A stretch of 64,000 nucleotides of DNA from positions 186,001 through 250,000 of the forward strand of contig NZ_NSLC01000004.1 in NCBI RefSeq assembly GCF_020144925.1. The letters are read 5' to 3'. Of the stretch, positions 38,795 to 48,496 are shown in pieces (positions within the stretch are counted from its first letter, which is position 1; every line of letters starts with the position of its first letter). The DNA comes from Afifella sp. IM 167. GTDB taxonomy: Bacteria; Pseudomonadota; Alphaproteobacteria; Rhizobiales; Afifellaceae. Below the pieces are notes generated by a model that was given only the letters and a program-made list of their open reading frames with translations, searched no databases and was not told the DNA's origin. A program made the translations under genes and the position numbers.

Positions 38795-41700
38795 ATGCGG
38801 ATTGCGCGCCACTACACGACGGCCGGGGAATCTCCCTACGCCTCCATCGAATTTCGCACGGCCACGAGCGAGATCCGCAATCCGGACGGCTCGGTCGTGT
38901 TCCGGCTGGAAGACTTCGAAGTCCCGGCGCAGTTCAGCCAGGTCGCGGCTGACATCCTCGCCCAGAAGTATTTCCGCAAGGCCGGCATTCCGGCCCGCCT
39001 GACGCGATTCGAAGAGCATGACGTGCCCTCCTTCCTGTGGCGCTCCGTCGCCGACCAGGAGGCTCTGGCGGAGCTGCCGGAAGAGGAACGTGTCGGTCCG
39101 GAGAGCGATGCGCGCCAGGTCTTCGACCGGCTCGCCGGCGCCTGGTCGTACTGGGGCTGGAAGGGCGGCTATTTCGACAGCGAAGAGGATGCCTCGGCCT
39201 TCTTCGACGAGCTGCGCTACATGCTGGCGACGCAGAAGGCGGCGCCGAACTCTCCGCAGTGGTTCAACACCGGCCTGCACTGGGCTTACGGCATCGACGG
39301 GCCGAGCCAGGGCCACTATTACGTCGACTTCAAGAGCGGCAAGCTGACGAAGTCGAAGACGGCCTACGAGCACCCCCAGCCGCATGCCTGCTTCATCCAG
39401 TCCGTCAGCGACGACCTCGTCAACGAAGGCGGCATCATGGATCTGTGGGTCCGCGAGGCGCGCCTGTTCAAGTACGGCTCCGGCACCGGCTCCAACTTCT
39501 CGCATCTGCGCGGCGAGGGCGAGCGGCTCTCGGGCGGCGGCAAGTCCTCCGGTCTGATGAGCTTCCTGAAGATCGGCGACCGGGCGGCCGGCGCCATCAA
39601 GTCGGGCGGTACGACGCGTCGCGCGGCGAAGATGGTGATCGTCGACATCGACCATCCCGATATCGAGCAGTACATCGACTGGAAGGTGCGCGAGGAGCAG
39701 AAGGTGGCCGCGCTGGTCACCGGCTCGAAGATTGTCTCGCAGCACCTGAAGGCCGTGATGCGCGCCTGCGTGAACTGCGAAGGGCCGGACGGCGACTGCT
39801 TCGAGCCCGCCAAGAACCCGGCGCTGAAGCGCGAAGTGCGCGCCGCCAAGAGGGCGCAGGTGCCGGAGGCCTATATCCGCCGGGTGATCCAGTTCGCCCG
39901 CCAGGGCTATACGGACATGGAGTTCCCGATCTTCGATACCGACTGGGATTCGGAGGCCTATCTCACCGTCTCGGGCCAGAACTCCAACAATTCGGTCTCG
40001 GTCAAGGACGACTTCCTGCGCGCCGTGGAGGCGGACGGGACCTGGGACCTCATCAACCGCATCGACGGCAAGGTCGCCAAGCGCGTCTCCGCCCGCGAAC
40101 TGTGGGATCGCATCGGCTACGCCGCCTGGGCCTCGGCCGATCCCGGCCTGCACTTCAATTCCACGATGAACGACTGGCACACCTGCCCGGCTTCGGGGCC
40201 GATCCGCGCCTCCAATCCGTGCTCGGAGTACATGTTCCTCGACGACACGGCCTGCAATCTCGCCTCGCTGAACCTGCTGCAGTTCCTCGGCACCGCGGGT
40301 GAGGACGGCAAGCGCCATTTCGACGTCACCGCCTACGAGCATGCCGTGCGGCTGTGGACGGTGGTGCTGGAAGTCTCCGTGCTGATGGCGCAGTTCCCGT
40401 CCAAGGAGATCGCCCAGCTTTCCTACAAGTACCGCACCCTCGGCCTCGGCTACGCCAATATCGGCGGCCTGCTGATGAGCTCCGGCATCCCCTATGACAG
40501 CGAGGAAGGCCGGGCGATCTGCGGCGCGCTGACGGCGATCATGACCGGCACGTCCTACGCGACCTCGGCGGAGATGGCGAAGGAGCTCGGCCCCTTCCCC
40601 GGCTTCGGCCCGAACCGCGAGCACATGCTGAAGGTGATCCGCAACCATCGTCGCGCGGCGCACGGCCTTGGCGGCCGCGAAGCGGGCTATGAGGGCCTCA
40701 ACGTCCATCCGGTGCCGCTCGACCACGCGGTCTGCGCCGGCGCCGGCATCGGTGGAGCGCGCCTTTCAGAGCGCGCCAAGGCCGCCTGGGACGCCGCCCT
40801 CAGCCTCGGCGAGGCGCATGGCTACCGCAACGCGCAGGCGACCGTGATCGCGCCGACCGGCACGATCGGCCTGGTCATGGATTGCGACACGACGGGCATC
40901 GAGCCGGACTTCGCGCTGGTGAAGTTCAAGAAGCTCGCCGGCGGCGGCTACTTCAAGATCATCAACCGCGCCGTGCCGGAGGCGCTCAGGATGCTGGGCT
41001 ACACGCCCGAGCAGATCTCCGACATCGCCGATTACGCGGTCGGCCACGGCTCGCTCGACGAGGCGCCCGGCATCAGCATCGCCGCGCTGAAGGAAAAGGG
41101 CCTGTCGGACGCGGCGATCGAGAAGGTGAAGGGCTCGCTCGCCTCCGCCTTCGACATCAAGTTCGTCTTCAACCGCTGGACGCTCGGCGACGGCGAGTTG
41201 ACGGCGCTCGGCATCGACCTTGCCGAGGCTTCCGATCCTTCCTTCGATCTTCTCGCCCGCCTCGGCTTCTCGAAGGCGGATATCGAGGCGGCGAACACCT
41301 GGTGCTGCGGGGCGATGACGCTGGAAGGCGCGCCGCATCTCAAGGACGAGCATCTTGCCGTGTTCGACTGCGCCAATCCCTGCGGGCGGATCGGCAAGCG
41401 CTATCTTTCGGTGGAAAGCCATATCCGCATGATGGCGGCGGCCCAGCCCTTCATCTCCGGCGCGATCTCCAAGACGATCAACATGCCGAACGATGCGGGC
41501 GTGGAGGATTGCAAGAACGCCTACATGCTGTCCTGGAAACTGGCGCTGAAGGCCAACGCGCTCTACCGCGACGGCTCCAAGCTCTCGCAGCCGCTCAACG
41601 CGCAGCTCCTCGCCGACGACGAGGAAGAGGCCGACGAGATCGTGGAAGAGCTCGTGGCGGCGAACACGCCGCAGAAGGCGGCGCTCGCGGCCGAGAAGAT

Positions 41701-42589
41701 CGTGGAGCGGATCGTGGAAGTCGCCGTGCGCGATCGCGAAAAGCTGCCGAACCGGCGCAAGGGCTACACCCAGAAGGCGATCGTCGGCGGGCACAAGGTC
41801 TATCTCAGGACCGGCGAGTTCGACGACGGGCGGATCGGCGAGATCTTCATCGACATGCACAAGGAAGGCGCCGCCTTCCGCGCCATGATGAACAACTTCG
41901 CCATCGCCATCTCGCTCGGCCTGCAATACGGCGTGCCGCTGGAGGAATATGTCGACGCCTTCACCTTCACCCGCTTCGAACCGGCGGGCATGGTGACCGG
42001 CAACGAGGCGATCAAGAACGCCACCTCCATCCTCGACTATGTCTTCCGCGAGCTCGCCATCTCCTATCTCGGACGGCACGACCTTGCGCATGTGTCGCCG
42101 GAGAATATGGGCGCGACGACGCTCGGCGGCGGGGTTGCGGCCGACAAGCCGGCCCCGCAGGCGCCCGTCTCGCACGGGCTGGTGCGCGGCCAGACGAGCC
42201 GCTTCCGCCTGGTGCCCGGCAGCGAGCCGAAGGGTTCGGCCGAGACGGCTCCGGCGAAGATCTCCGGGGCGAAGGTGACGGCGGTGAACACCAACCAGCC
42301 CACCGCCGCGCGCGGTACGGCCGCGGCCGCCTTCAAACGCGAACTCGCGCCGGAGACCGCAGGCGCCGAGCCCGCCGGCTATGCCGCCAACGCCCCGGAA
42401 GAGGCGACGGCGGAAGAAGCGCCGAAGGCCGACGACCGGAAGACGCCCGACAAGGTGACCCAGGCCGCGATGGCCCGCATGCAGGGCTATGAGGGCGAAT
42501 CCTGCACCGAATGCGGCAACTTCACCATGGTGCGGAACGGCACCTGCCTGAAATGCGACACGTGTGGGTCGACGAGCGGGTGCAGTTGA
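38795..42589 (+). CDS. nrdJ: Adenosylcobalamin-dependent ribonucleotide reductase (class II)
   Basis: A 1264-residue enzyme that reduces ribonucleotides with a coenzyme B12-generated thiyl radical, without needing or being killed by oxygen. Marks: [32 protein letters not shown]-type loop ([20 protein letters not shown]), [20 protein letters not shown] with the active-site Cys, and [19 protein letters not shown]. The C-terminal 150 residues are an Ala/Pro-rich linker and a Cys-rich tail ([18 protein letters not shown]), probably the redox-active, zinc-finger-like shuttle of the alphaproteobacterial form. GAGGAAG precedes ATG 38795. Confidence 0.96.
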   Translation: MRIARHYTTAGESPYASIEFRTATSEIRNPDGSVVFRLEDFEVPAQFSQVAADILAQKYFRKAGIPARLTRFEEHDVPSFLWRSVADQEALAELPEEERVGPESDARQVFDRLAGAWSYWGWKGGYFDSEEDASAFFDELRYMLATQKAAPNSPQWFNTGLHWAYGIDGPSQGHYYVDFKSGKLTKSKTAYEHPQPHACFIQSVSDDLVNEGGIMDLWVREARLFKYGSGTGSNFSHLRGEGERLSGGGKSSGLMSFLKIGDRAAGAIKSGGTTRRAAKMVIVDIDHPDIEQYIDWKVREEQKVAALVTGSKIVSQHLKAVMRACVNCEGPDGDCFEPAKNPALKREVRAAKRAQVPEAYIRRVIQFARQGYTDMEFPIFDTDWDSEAYLTVSGQNSNNSVSVKDDFLRAVEADGTWDLINRIDGKVAKRVSARELWDRIGYAAWASADPGLHFNSTMNDWHTCPASGPIRASNPCSEYMFLDDTACNLASLNLLQFLGTAGEDGKRHFDVTAYEHAVRLWTVVLEVSVLMAQFPSKEIAQLSYKYRTLGLGYANIGGLLMSSGIPYDSEEGRAICGALTAIMTGTSYATSAEMAKELGPFPGFGPNREHMLKVIRNHRRAAHGLGGREAGYEGLNVHPVPLDHAVCAGAGIGGARLSERAKAAWDAALSLGEAHGYRNAQATVIAPTGTIGLVMDCDTTGIEPDFALVKFKKLAGGGYFKIINRAVPEALRMLGYTPEQISDIADYAVGHGSLDEAPGISIAALKEKGLSDAAIEKVKGSLASAFDIKFVFNRWTLGDGELTALGIDLAEASDPSFDLLARLGFSKADIEAANTWCCGAMTLEGAPHLKDEHLAVFDCANPCGRIGKRYLSVESHIRMMAAAQPFISGAISKTINMPNDAGVEDCKNAYMLSWKLALKANALYRDGSKLSQPLNAQLLADDEEEADEIVEELVAANTPQKAALAAEKIVERIVEVAVRDREKLPNRRKGYTQKAIVGGHKVYLRTGEFDDGRIGEIFIDMHKEGAAFRAMMNNFAIAISLGLQYGVPLEEYVDAFTFTRFEPAGMVTGNEAIKNATSILDYVFRELAISYLGRHDLAHVSPENMGATTLGGGVAADKPAPQAPVSHGLVRGQTSRFRLVPGSEPKGSAETAPAKISGAKVTAVNTNQPTAARGTAAAAFKRELAPETAGAEPAGYAANAPEEATAEEAPKADDRKTPDKVTQAAMARMQGYEGESCTECGNFTMVRNGTCLKCDTCGSTSGCS

Positions 42590-42714
42590 AAAAAAATTGA
42601 AACCTCCGCGCCCACTGAATTACAGCAGAAATTAGCAGAGACCGCATGTGTGGGGCGGCAGACTGACGCCCCACCATTTTTAAGGAGCTAATTTTATTCC
42701 GGCAGGAGGGGGAA

Positions 42715-43905
42715 GTGTTCGCATTTGTTGATGAGACTGGCAATACTGGCTCAAATATATTTGATGAAGCGCAGCCGGATTTTTTTACCGGCGCGCTTAT
42801 TACCAAATGTAACTTTGATATGCTTTATACGAACGCCGTGCGCGCCATTTACAACAAGCACGGCATCGATTCTCTCCACGCTTCGGTCATCGGTTTCGGA
42901 CCGATCGAGAAAATTGCCCCCGATCTGCTCAATCTTTTGAAAAAAGTCGACGCGAGGTTTTTTGTTTCGCGTGTCGAAAAACGATATCTTGTTGCGACTA
43001 AATTCTACGATATTTTTTTCGATTCGGGCGAGAATCCGGCCGCGGTCTGGAGCGCCTATAATTTACGAATTCTGAGACTGACTCTGTGCTTCAAGGTCGC
43101 AACGATCCTTACAGACGAGGTCGCACGCGAATTCTGGTCGATGCTGATGGCTCGGAACGAAAAACAGGCGCGGGCAAATATTCCTGCCATTTGTAACGCC
43201 GTATTAAAGAATGTGCACTTTCTTGCGGACCAGAGGTCGAGGCATATCGTGACCGAGACTTTGCTGTGGTCTCGCGACCATCCTGAAGCTCTCGATATCT
43301 TCATCGCGGGGCGTCAAGCCAAGAATGGGCATATGCCCAACATGGTCGCATTTGTGAACCTTCTCGATGGTTTGGAGGGCTTTTCCAAGCGGTGGCATCG
43401 CTCGCTGAGGAAGATCGTTCACGACCGGCAGTCGCAATTCGAGGGCTCGCTCGAGGAGTGGCACCGCCTGTTCTCCAACGCGTCGGGAGAGACCATCCGA
43501 CGGCCGGGCGAGACAATGGTACTGCGTATGGTGCCAGGATCGACCTTTGAAATCTCCAGCTCAGACAATAGCGTAGGAATTCAAGTCGCAGATCTCGTGC
43601 TGTGGTTGTTTCGACAATTTCTTGCGGGGAGGAAATTACCTGAGCGCTCGGCGGCAATCCTTAACTACGTCTTCAAAAAGGGATATCATCAAGACTTATC
43701 GTTTCAAGGTGTCGGGAACCAGGTCGAGCAAAAGCTTCGTGAGATTATGGAGAAAGACATCCCGCCAGAGGCGATGGAAGCAGCTCGGCGTTTTGGCGAA
43801 GAGCAGGAGCAATTGCGTCAACACCTCATTGCCAGCTACGAAGAAGATGGTCTGATGCCGTATCAGCGAGGGCCGTTGAAATCGGTATCCAACGACGCCG
43901 CGTAG
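42715..43905 (+). CDS. DUF3800 domain protein in AT-richer DNA
   Basis: A 396-residue protein. The RNase-H-like DUF3800 fold is suggested by the start MFAFVDETGNTGSNIF (first acidic residue Asp6) and the late SSSDNSVGIQVADLVLWLFR, where family members carry the second acidic residue. A long helical insertion and an acidic tail follow. DUF3800 genes occur singly in accessory regions and some are near defence genes; the activity is unproven. GTG 42715 has a GGAGGGGG site. Its base composition differs sharply: line 42781-42840 has 24 of 60 G/C, while 42421-42480 in nrdJ has 43 of 60. Recent acquisition is likely. Confidence 0.85.
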   Translation: MFAFVDETGNTGSNIFDEAQPDFFTGALITKCNFDMLYTNAVRAIYNKHGIDSLHASVIGFGPIEKIAPDLLNLLKKVDARFFVSRVEKRYLVATKFYDIFFDSGENPAAVWSAYNLRILRLTLCFKVATILTDEVAREFWSMLMARNEKQARANIPAICNAVLKNVHFLADQRSRHIVTETLLWSRDHPEALDIFIAGRQAKNGHMPNMVAFVNLLDGLEGFSKRWHRSLRKIVHDRQSQFEGSLEEWHRLFSNASGETIRRPGETMVLRMVPGSTFEISSSDNSVGIQVADLVLWLFRQFLAGRKLPERSAAILNYVFKKGYHQDLSFQGVGNQVEQKLREIMEKDIPPEAMEAARRFGEEQEQLRQHLIASYEEDGLMPYQRGPLKSVSNDAA

Positions 43906-44067
43906 CACGTTCCTCAAATCCGCTTCGCTGTCCGAGACGCAGGGCTTCAACGCCCAATTTCGCCTGCACGATATCTCTGTTCCGTACGCGCCGAAATGAG
44001 CAAGGCGAGAGCGCGATGTCGTTCAGGGCGATCTGGCAGGCGTTCAGAGAACTCAGTGCGCGTGGAC

Positions 44068-44336
44068 ATGAAGGTGCCGGTGCTCTTTCGCCGTAGCGCA
44101 TTCCGCTTCTGCTTCCACTCCAACGAAGCCTTGCCTCTCGATCCGCTTCATTCCCGCGTTTGTGCAAGCGGCAAGAAAGCAAGGATCTGGCTGGGATGGG
44201 AAGGGGCCAATTGTCCGGCAACCATGCCTCCACCCTGCGAGAATTCCGTGCAATCCTGAAGATTGCGATTTCGCACAGCCGCGAGATACTCGAAGTTCGG
44301 CATGACCATTGGGGCGGCTGGGGTCCGGTTCGATAA
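44068..44336 (+). pseudogene. Decayed DUF4160-type gene, frameshifted
   Basis: ATG 44068 opens MKVPVLFRRSAFRFCFHSNE, PLHSRVCASGKKARIWLG, which resembles DUF4160 (PVIFRxGxFRFxFYSNE..PxHxHVxxGxxxAKFWL). The frame then loses similarity and stops at 44259. In another frame, from about 44211, STLREFRAILKIAISHSREI and LEVRHDHWGGWG continue the family-like C-terminus to a TAA at 44334-44336. A frameshift in about 44180-44211 is the simplest explanation. DUF4160 genes are often paired with DUF2442 genes as proposed toxin-antitoxin-like modules; the next feature fits. Confidence 0.6.
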
Positions 44337-44585
44337 TGCCTCGATGTCGGTGTCGCTTTCCGAGGAGGCGGACTATCCGCGTGCCGCTTGCCTGGTTTCC
44401 GCGAAGATATTTCGGTGGCCGGGCTTCTCGTCGGCCGTGGGGACGAGTCGCAGCCGCGCGACAAGGCGGCACTCCGGACGAGATCTCCCCCTCCCAGTGG
44501 CTCCGCTGACCAGCCTCTGCCGCCAGAGGAGACGGTGATGCCGCGCAGCTTGCTGGCGCCTCGCTTTAGGGCCGACCAACCCTAG
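44302..44585 (+). pseudogene. Decayed DUF2442-type gene, frameshift and internal deletion
   Basis: ATG 44302 opens with GVRFDNASMSVSLSE. After a frameshift near 44360 a second frame reads RTIRVPLAWFPR, and a third frame reads FREDISVAGLLVGRGDES. These are the beginning, core and end of DUF2442 (typically xVSLSDGRTIxVPLAWFPRL ... DEDISVAGLLxGR). The roughly 30 residues usually lying between the last two blocks are missing. The gene overlaps the end of the decayed DUF4160 gene, as in coupled pairs. Confidence 0.6.
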
Positions 44586-44648
44586 GAGAGATCTGCTCCC
44601 CCTCTGTCCGAACTCGCCCTCTGCCCGAAAAATGCAGCCTCGCGGAGG

Positions 44649-45470
44649 TCAGTCCGCGGGCGTGTCCATTGGCGCGCCAATCGCGGCAAGGCTTGCAAAG
44701 GCTCTTGCGGCGACCTCGCCCGGCGGCTGCGTGCGGTAATGGGCGTTGAATATCTCCACGGTCGTCACGCCGCGATAGCCCGCCGCCGCGACAGCCCCCA
44801 GGAAGGCGACGGCGTCCTCCACCCCCTCGCCCGGAAAGAGGCGGTAGTTGCGGCTCACCTCGATCGCCGGCAGGCGCGTCGCCGGCATGTCGGCGACCTC
44901 CACATGCAGGATGCGCGCGGCCGGGATCTCGGCAATGGCGGCGAGCGGCGTTTTGCGCGCGAAGACGTGGAAGCTGTCGACCATGAGGCCGACCGCCGGA
45001 TGGTCGGCAAGCTCGATCAGCTCGGCCGCGTCGCGGTAATCGGCGATTGCCGTTCCCCAGGCGACGGCCTCGTAGACGATCTTCTTGCCGCGCTCGCCGG
45101 CAAGGTCGCCGAGGCGGCGGAGGTCGCCCGCAAGGCGGGCGCGATCGCCGCTCGCGGCGGGATCGGAATTGGAGGGAAGCGCCAGAAGCTCCGCGCCGAC
45201 AAGGTCCATCTGGTCCATGAGCTGGCGGGCGATTTCGAGCCGGCCCGCGCGCACCGGCTCCGGCATGCCCTCGTAGTTGCGCAGCGCCTGGTAGACGGAG
45301 ACCGAAAGCCCGCTTTCCTGAAGCGCCCGAAGGGTGAATTCCGGCCCCTCGGCATGCTCGAAGAGGTCTCGTGGCCACAGCTCGGTGAAGGCAAAGCCCG
45401 CCCCGGCGATCGCCTTCAGCTTCTGATCGATCGTGCCGCCGAAGGTGACGGTGGTGCAGCCGGCGCGCAT
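44649..45470 (-). CDS. Sugar phosphate isomerase/epimerase family TIM-barrel protein
   Basis: A 273-residue AP_endonuc_2-type TIM barrel. Starting at ATG 45470 (GGAAGAG site), it reads MRAGCTTVTFGGTIDQKLKA. Metal-site residues are suggested by YEAVAWGTA (Glu), VGLMVDSFHVFARK (Asp and His), LHVEVADMP and TTVEIFNAHY. Relatives include 3-dehydroshikimate dehydratase, inosose dehydratase and hydroxypyruvate isomerase; the substrate here is not determined. It is last in a 13-gene cluster on this strand. The open frame extends upstream as antisense noise. Confidence 0.85.
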   Translation of the reverse strand: MRAGCTTVTFGGTIDQKLKAIAGAGFAFTELWPRDLFEHAEGPEFTLRALQESGLSVSVYQALRNYEGMPEPVRAGRLEIARQLMDQMDLVGAELLALPSNSDPAASGDRARLAGDLRRLGDLAGERGKKIVYEAVAWGTAIADYRDAAELIELADHPAVGLMVDSFHVFARKTPLAAIAEIPAARILHVEVADMPATRLPAIEVSRNYRLFPGEGVEDAVAFLGAVAAAGYRGVTTVEIFNAHYRTQPPGEVAARAFASLAAIGAPMDTPAD

Positions 45471-45529
45471 TTTCTCTTCCTTTTCCTCTTCAGCCCCATC
45501 TTTCCGGGCCCGCGCTCCCAGGCCCGCCA

Positions 45530-46615
45530 TCAGGGAAGCAGGCGTCGCTCGCGGTAGGCGCGCAGATAGGACAGGAGCATCTCCTCGCTGTCGACCATTG
45601 CCGTGAAACCGAAGCGATGGGCCTTGGTGACGGCGGCGACCTGGTGCCAGGCGACGGCGAAGGACGCATCGGCGAAATCCCAGTCCCCCATCGCCGCCAG
45701 GGGTGAGGCGACAAGGCCGTTCTCGGCGACGATCCGCTGCCAGAGCGGCGCCTTGTCCGCCATGAACGCGGCGAGCTTCACCCCTCGCGCACCGGCGGCC
45801 TTCATGCCGAACGCGGCCGCCACCGCCGGCCAGACATCGCGCCAGCGGAAGCAGTCGCCATTGAGGATGTTGAAGTCCTCGCCGGCGCAGCGCGGCTCCG
45901 TCGCGGCCCATTCCATCGCCTCGGTCAGAAGATCGACATCGGTGACGTTGAGAACAGCATCGAAGCTCGCCTCGGGTCCCGGAAACCAGAGCGGTTCGCC
46001 AAGCGCCTTCAGGATCGCTGCGAAGGTGCCGATGACGGAAACGATGTTGCTGGGGCTCTCGGTAGCGACGCCGCAGACGAGATGCGGGCGGATCGTCGAC
46101 CATGTCCAGCCGTTCCGCTCGGCAAGGCCGATGAGCAGTTCGCGCTGCGGCGCATAAAAGCTCGCCTGCCGCGCCGGCGGATCGCTCTCGCGGCCGGGGA
46201 TCTTCGCCGAGGCGAGGTTGAAGCCGTACCATTTGAGGCCGTGCATCAGCTGAATGTGCTTGGGCGCGCCCCGGGCGACCTCGAGGACGGCCAGAAGGTT
46301 CGCCAGCATGGCGACATTGGCGTCGTGATCGATCCGGTACCCCTCGCCGAGCGCACGCGAGCCGAAGAAGACATGGGTGACGGGGGCGAGCTTCGGCGCG
46401 AGCCGGACGAGCCTTTCGGCATCGAGAAGATCGGCGGAAAGATGCGGGCACGCGCCGTCGTCGGGGCCGGCGGCCCGGCGCGACAGGGTCGTCACGCGCC
46501 AGCCGGGCGATGCGGACAGGCGGTCGATCAGATGCGGGCCGAGAAGGCCGGAAGCGCCGACGACGAGCGCATGGCGCGAGGCGGGTTCTTCCGCGCGCGT
46601 CGCCGTCTCAGGCAA
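45530..46615 (-). CDS. NAD(P)-dependent SDR of the PRISE (progesterone 5-beta-reductase/iridoid synthase-like) group
   Basis: A 361-residue extended SDR with VVGASGLLGPHLIDRL as the Rossmann fingerprint. IQLMHGLKWYGFNLASAKIP and SFYAPQRELLIGL recall PRISE enzymes, which reduce enone double bonds at the expense of NADPH; YxxxK-like catalytic residues differ from classic SDRs in that group. Its N-terminal codons overlap the TPP-enzyme stop by eight bases, so the two are co-translated. It probably reduces an intermediate of the cluster pathway, by inference. Confidence 0.8.
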   Translation of the reverse strand: MPETATRAEEPASRHALVVGASGLLGPHLIDRLSASPGWRVTTLSRRAAGPDDGACPHLSADLLDAERLVRLAPKLAPVTHVFFGSRALGEGYRIDHDANVAMLANLLAVLEVARGAPKHIQLMHGLKWYGFNLASAKIPGRESDPPARQASFYAPQRELLIGLAERNGWTWSTIRPHLVCGVATESPSNIVSVIGTFAAILKALGEPLWFPGPEASFDAVLNVTDVDLLTEAMEWAATEPRCAGEDFNILNGDCFRWRDVWPAVAAAFGMKAAGARGVKLAAFMADKAPLWQRIVAENGLVASPLAAMGDWDFADASFAVAWHQVAAVTKAHRFGFTAMVDSEEMLLSYLRAYRERRLLP

Positions 46616-48392
46616 GATGGGGATCCGGATCGTAGTTCGGCGGCGCCCCCTTCAGCGGCGAGAGGTTCCAGCCGCCGGCGGTGCGGCGCACGGCATTGGC
46701 CTCCATGCGCACATCGATGACGGCAGGCCGGCGGGCAGCGAGCGCGGCCGAGATCGCCTCCGAAAGATCGGCGGGGCGGGTCACGCGATAGCCTTCGGCG
46801 CCCATCGACTTGCCGAGCATGGCGAAATCGCTGGAGACCGGCGCGCCGCTCCGCTGCGAGCGGAACATCGTCGCGCAGGTGCGTTCGGCGCCGAAATAGC
46901 CTTTCTGGATGTCGCGGATGGAGACATAGCCGCCATTGTTCCAGACGACCCAGACGATGGGCAGATCGTATTCGACGGCCGTCGCCACGGCGCTCGCATG
47001 CATGAGAAAGCCGCCATCGCCGACGACGGCGACGACCGGCTTGTCGGGCGCGGCGATCTGCGCGCCGAGCGCGCCGCAGACGCCGAAGCCCATCGTGGCA
47101 AAGCCGCCCGACTGGAAGAGCCGGCGCCCCTTCGTCACCTCGAACTGCTGCACCATCCAGCTGTGGTGGCTGCCGATGTCGGAAAGGACGAGCGCGCCAT
47201 CGGGCACGGCGCGGTTGATCTCGGCCATCGCCCGGTCGGGATGGATCGGCTCGTCGTCGCAACCCGCCGTTTCGGCGATGGCGGCACGCCAGTCGCCGCG
47301 CCAGCCCTGCGCCCGCTTCAGCCAGGCCTCGGCCTTTTGGAGCGGGCCGATCCCCTTTTCCCCGGCCGCTTTCAGCAACTGGGCGAGCGCGGCGCCGACA
47401 TCGGCGGCCATGGCGATATCCGGCCGGTAGTTGCGCCCGATCCGGTCCGGATCGATCTCCACATGGATGAGCTTCTGGGCGGAAAAATCATGGGTGATTC
47501 CCGGCTCCCAGGCGCTGGTCGAGCGGTCGCCGAAACGGGTACCGAGGGCAAGCAGCACGTCACAGCCCCGCGCCGCCCGGTTGCCGGCATAGACGCCGTC
47601 GCGACCCGTGGGACCCAGCATCAGGGGATGGTTCTCGTCGAAGGCGCCCTTGCCCTGCGGCGTGGTCGCGACGGGAATGTTCAGCTTTTCGGCGAGCGCG
47701 CGCACCGCCTCCCCCGCCCCGGCGACCTGGCAGCCATAGCCGGCGAGAATGAGCGGCCGCTCGGCCGAAGCGAGGAGCTCCAGCGCCCGCTCGACGGCCT
47801 CGGAATCGGCCTGCGGGCGGAACGTGGCGGCAGGCGCGGCGCCGTCGGCGCGCTCCACATCCACCGTTTCGGTGAAAACGTTGAAGGGCACGTCCAGATG
47901 CACCGGACCCGGCCGCCCCGCCACCATGACGTCCTGCGCCTGATCCATGATCGCGGGCAGCATGTCGGCGCGCGGTGCCTGGAAGCTGCGCTTCACATAG
48001 GGCCGCATGGCGGTGACGAAATCGGCCTGGAAATGCTGGCCGAGTTCCTGGAAGGGCATCCTGTTGAACTGGTCGGTCGGCACGTTGCCGGTGATCGCCA
48101 GCATGGCGGAGGAATCATGCAGGGCCGTGGCGACCGCCATCTGGATGTTGACCGAGCCCGGGCCGCAGGACGTGAAGGTGGCGACCGGCTGGCCGGTGAC
48201 GCGGTAATAGGCGTCGGCCATGAAGCCGGCCACCTGCTCGTTGTGCACCGAGACCATTTCGATCCGGTTCGCCCGGTCGAAGGCGGCGTCCATCAGCCCG
48301 ACGATGCCGTGACCGCACAGGCCGAAGAGGTAGGGCACGCCCCGCTCGATGAGCGCCTCGACGATGATCTCTGCGCCGTTTTCCTGATTCAT
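46608..48392 (-). CDS. TPP-dependent enzyme, acetolactate-synthase-like
   Basis: A 594-residue thiamine-diphosphate protein of the three-domain (PYR, TH3, PP) type. The catalytic Glu is in VHNEQVAGFMADAYYR; the cofactor motif is GDGGFLMHASAVATAVEYD to NNGGY. It starts MNQENGAEIIVEALIERGVP at ATG 48392. The family covers acetolactate synthase, benzoylformate decarboxylase, sulfoacetaldehyde acetyltransferase and others. No regulatory-subunit gene is nearby, so biosynthetic IlvB is unlikely; a catabolic C-C lyase or ligase is favoured by context. Confidence 0.86.
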   Translation of the reverse strand: MNQENGAEIIVEALIERGVPYLFGLCGHGIVGLMDAAFDRANRIEMVSVHNEQVAGFMADAYYRVTGQPVATFTSCGPGSVNIQMAVATALHDSSAMLAITGNVPTDQFNRMPFQELGQHFQADFVTAMRPYVKRSFQAPRADMLPAIMDQAQDVMVAGRPGPVHLDVPFNVFTETVDVERADGAAPAATFRPQADSEAVERALELLASAERPLILAGYGCQVAGAGEAVRALAEKLNIPVATTPQGKGAFDENHPLMLGPTGRDGVYAGNRAARGCDVLLALGTRFGDRSTSAWEPGITHDFSAQKLIHVEIDPDRIGRNYRPDIAMAADVGAALAQLLKAAGEKGIGPLQKAEAWLKRAQGWRGDWRAAIAETAGCDDEPIHPDRAMAEINRAVPDGALVLSDIGSHHSWMVQQFEVTKGRRLFQSGGFATMGFGVCGALGAQIAAPDKPVVAVVGDGGFLMHASAVATAVEYDLPIVWVVWNNGGYVSIRDIQKGYFGAERTCATMFRSQRSGAPVSSDFAMLGKSMGAEGYRVTRPADLSEAISAALAARRPAVIDVRMEANAVRRTAGGWNLSPLKGAPPNYDPDPHLA

Positions 48393-48453
48393 GCTCTCAA
48401 CGTGCCGCCAGTGCCGGGAAGGGTCGCGCGCCATGCGCGCCGGAAGGAAAGAA

Positions 48454-48479
48454 GCGGGCCCGGCTACGCCGGAGCCCGC
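48454..48479 (-). terminator. Intra-operon hairpin after tctC
   Basis: On the minus strand GCGGGC and GCCCGC (6 bp) plus CCGGC/GCCGG (5 bp) pair around a 3-base loop with one bulged A. After the stem, transcript runs into TTCTTTCCTTCC. It starts 17 bases after the tctC stop and lies before the TPP gene, so it likely limits downstream expression. Confidence 0.6.
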
Positions 48480-48496
48480 CCCAAGGTCTGTCGTGA

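Noticed and set aside
43826-44464. 212-codon minus-strand frame across the DUF4160/DUF2442 region
   Set aside because: The composition is Arg/Ser/Pro-rich and the plus strand holds family-like sequence in three frames. A short piece near 43930-44040 looks somewhat protein-like, but I could not place it.
45471-46451. Upstream part of the 600-codon frame over the isomerase gene
   Set aside because: It is an Arg/Pro-rich shadow of the SDR gene in another frame.
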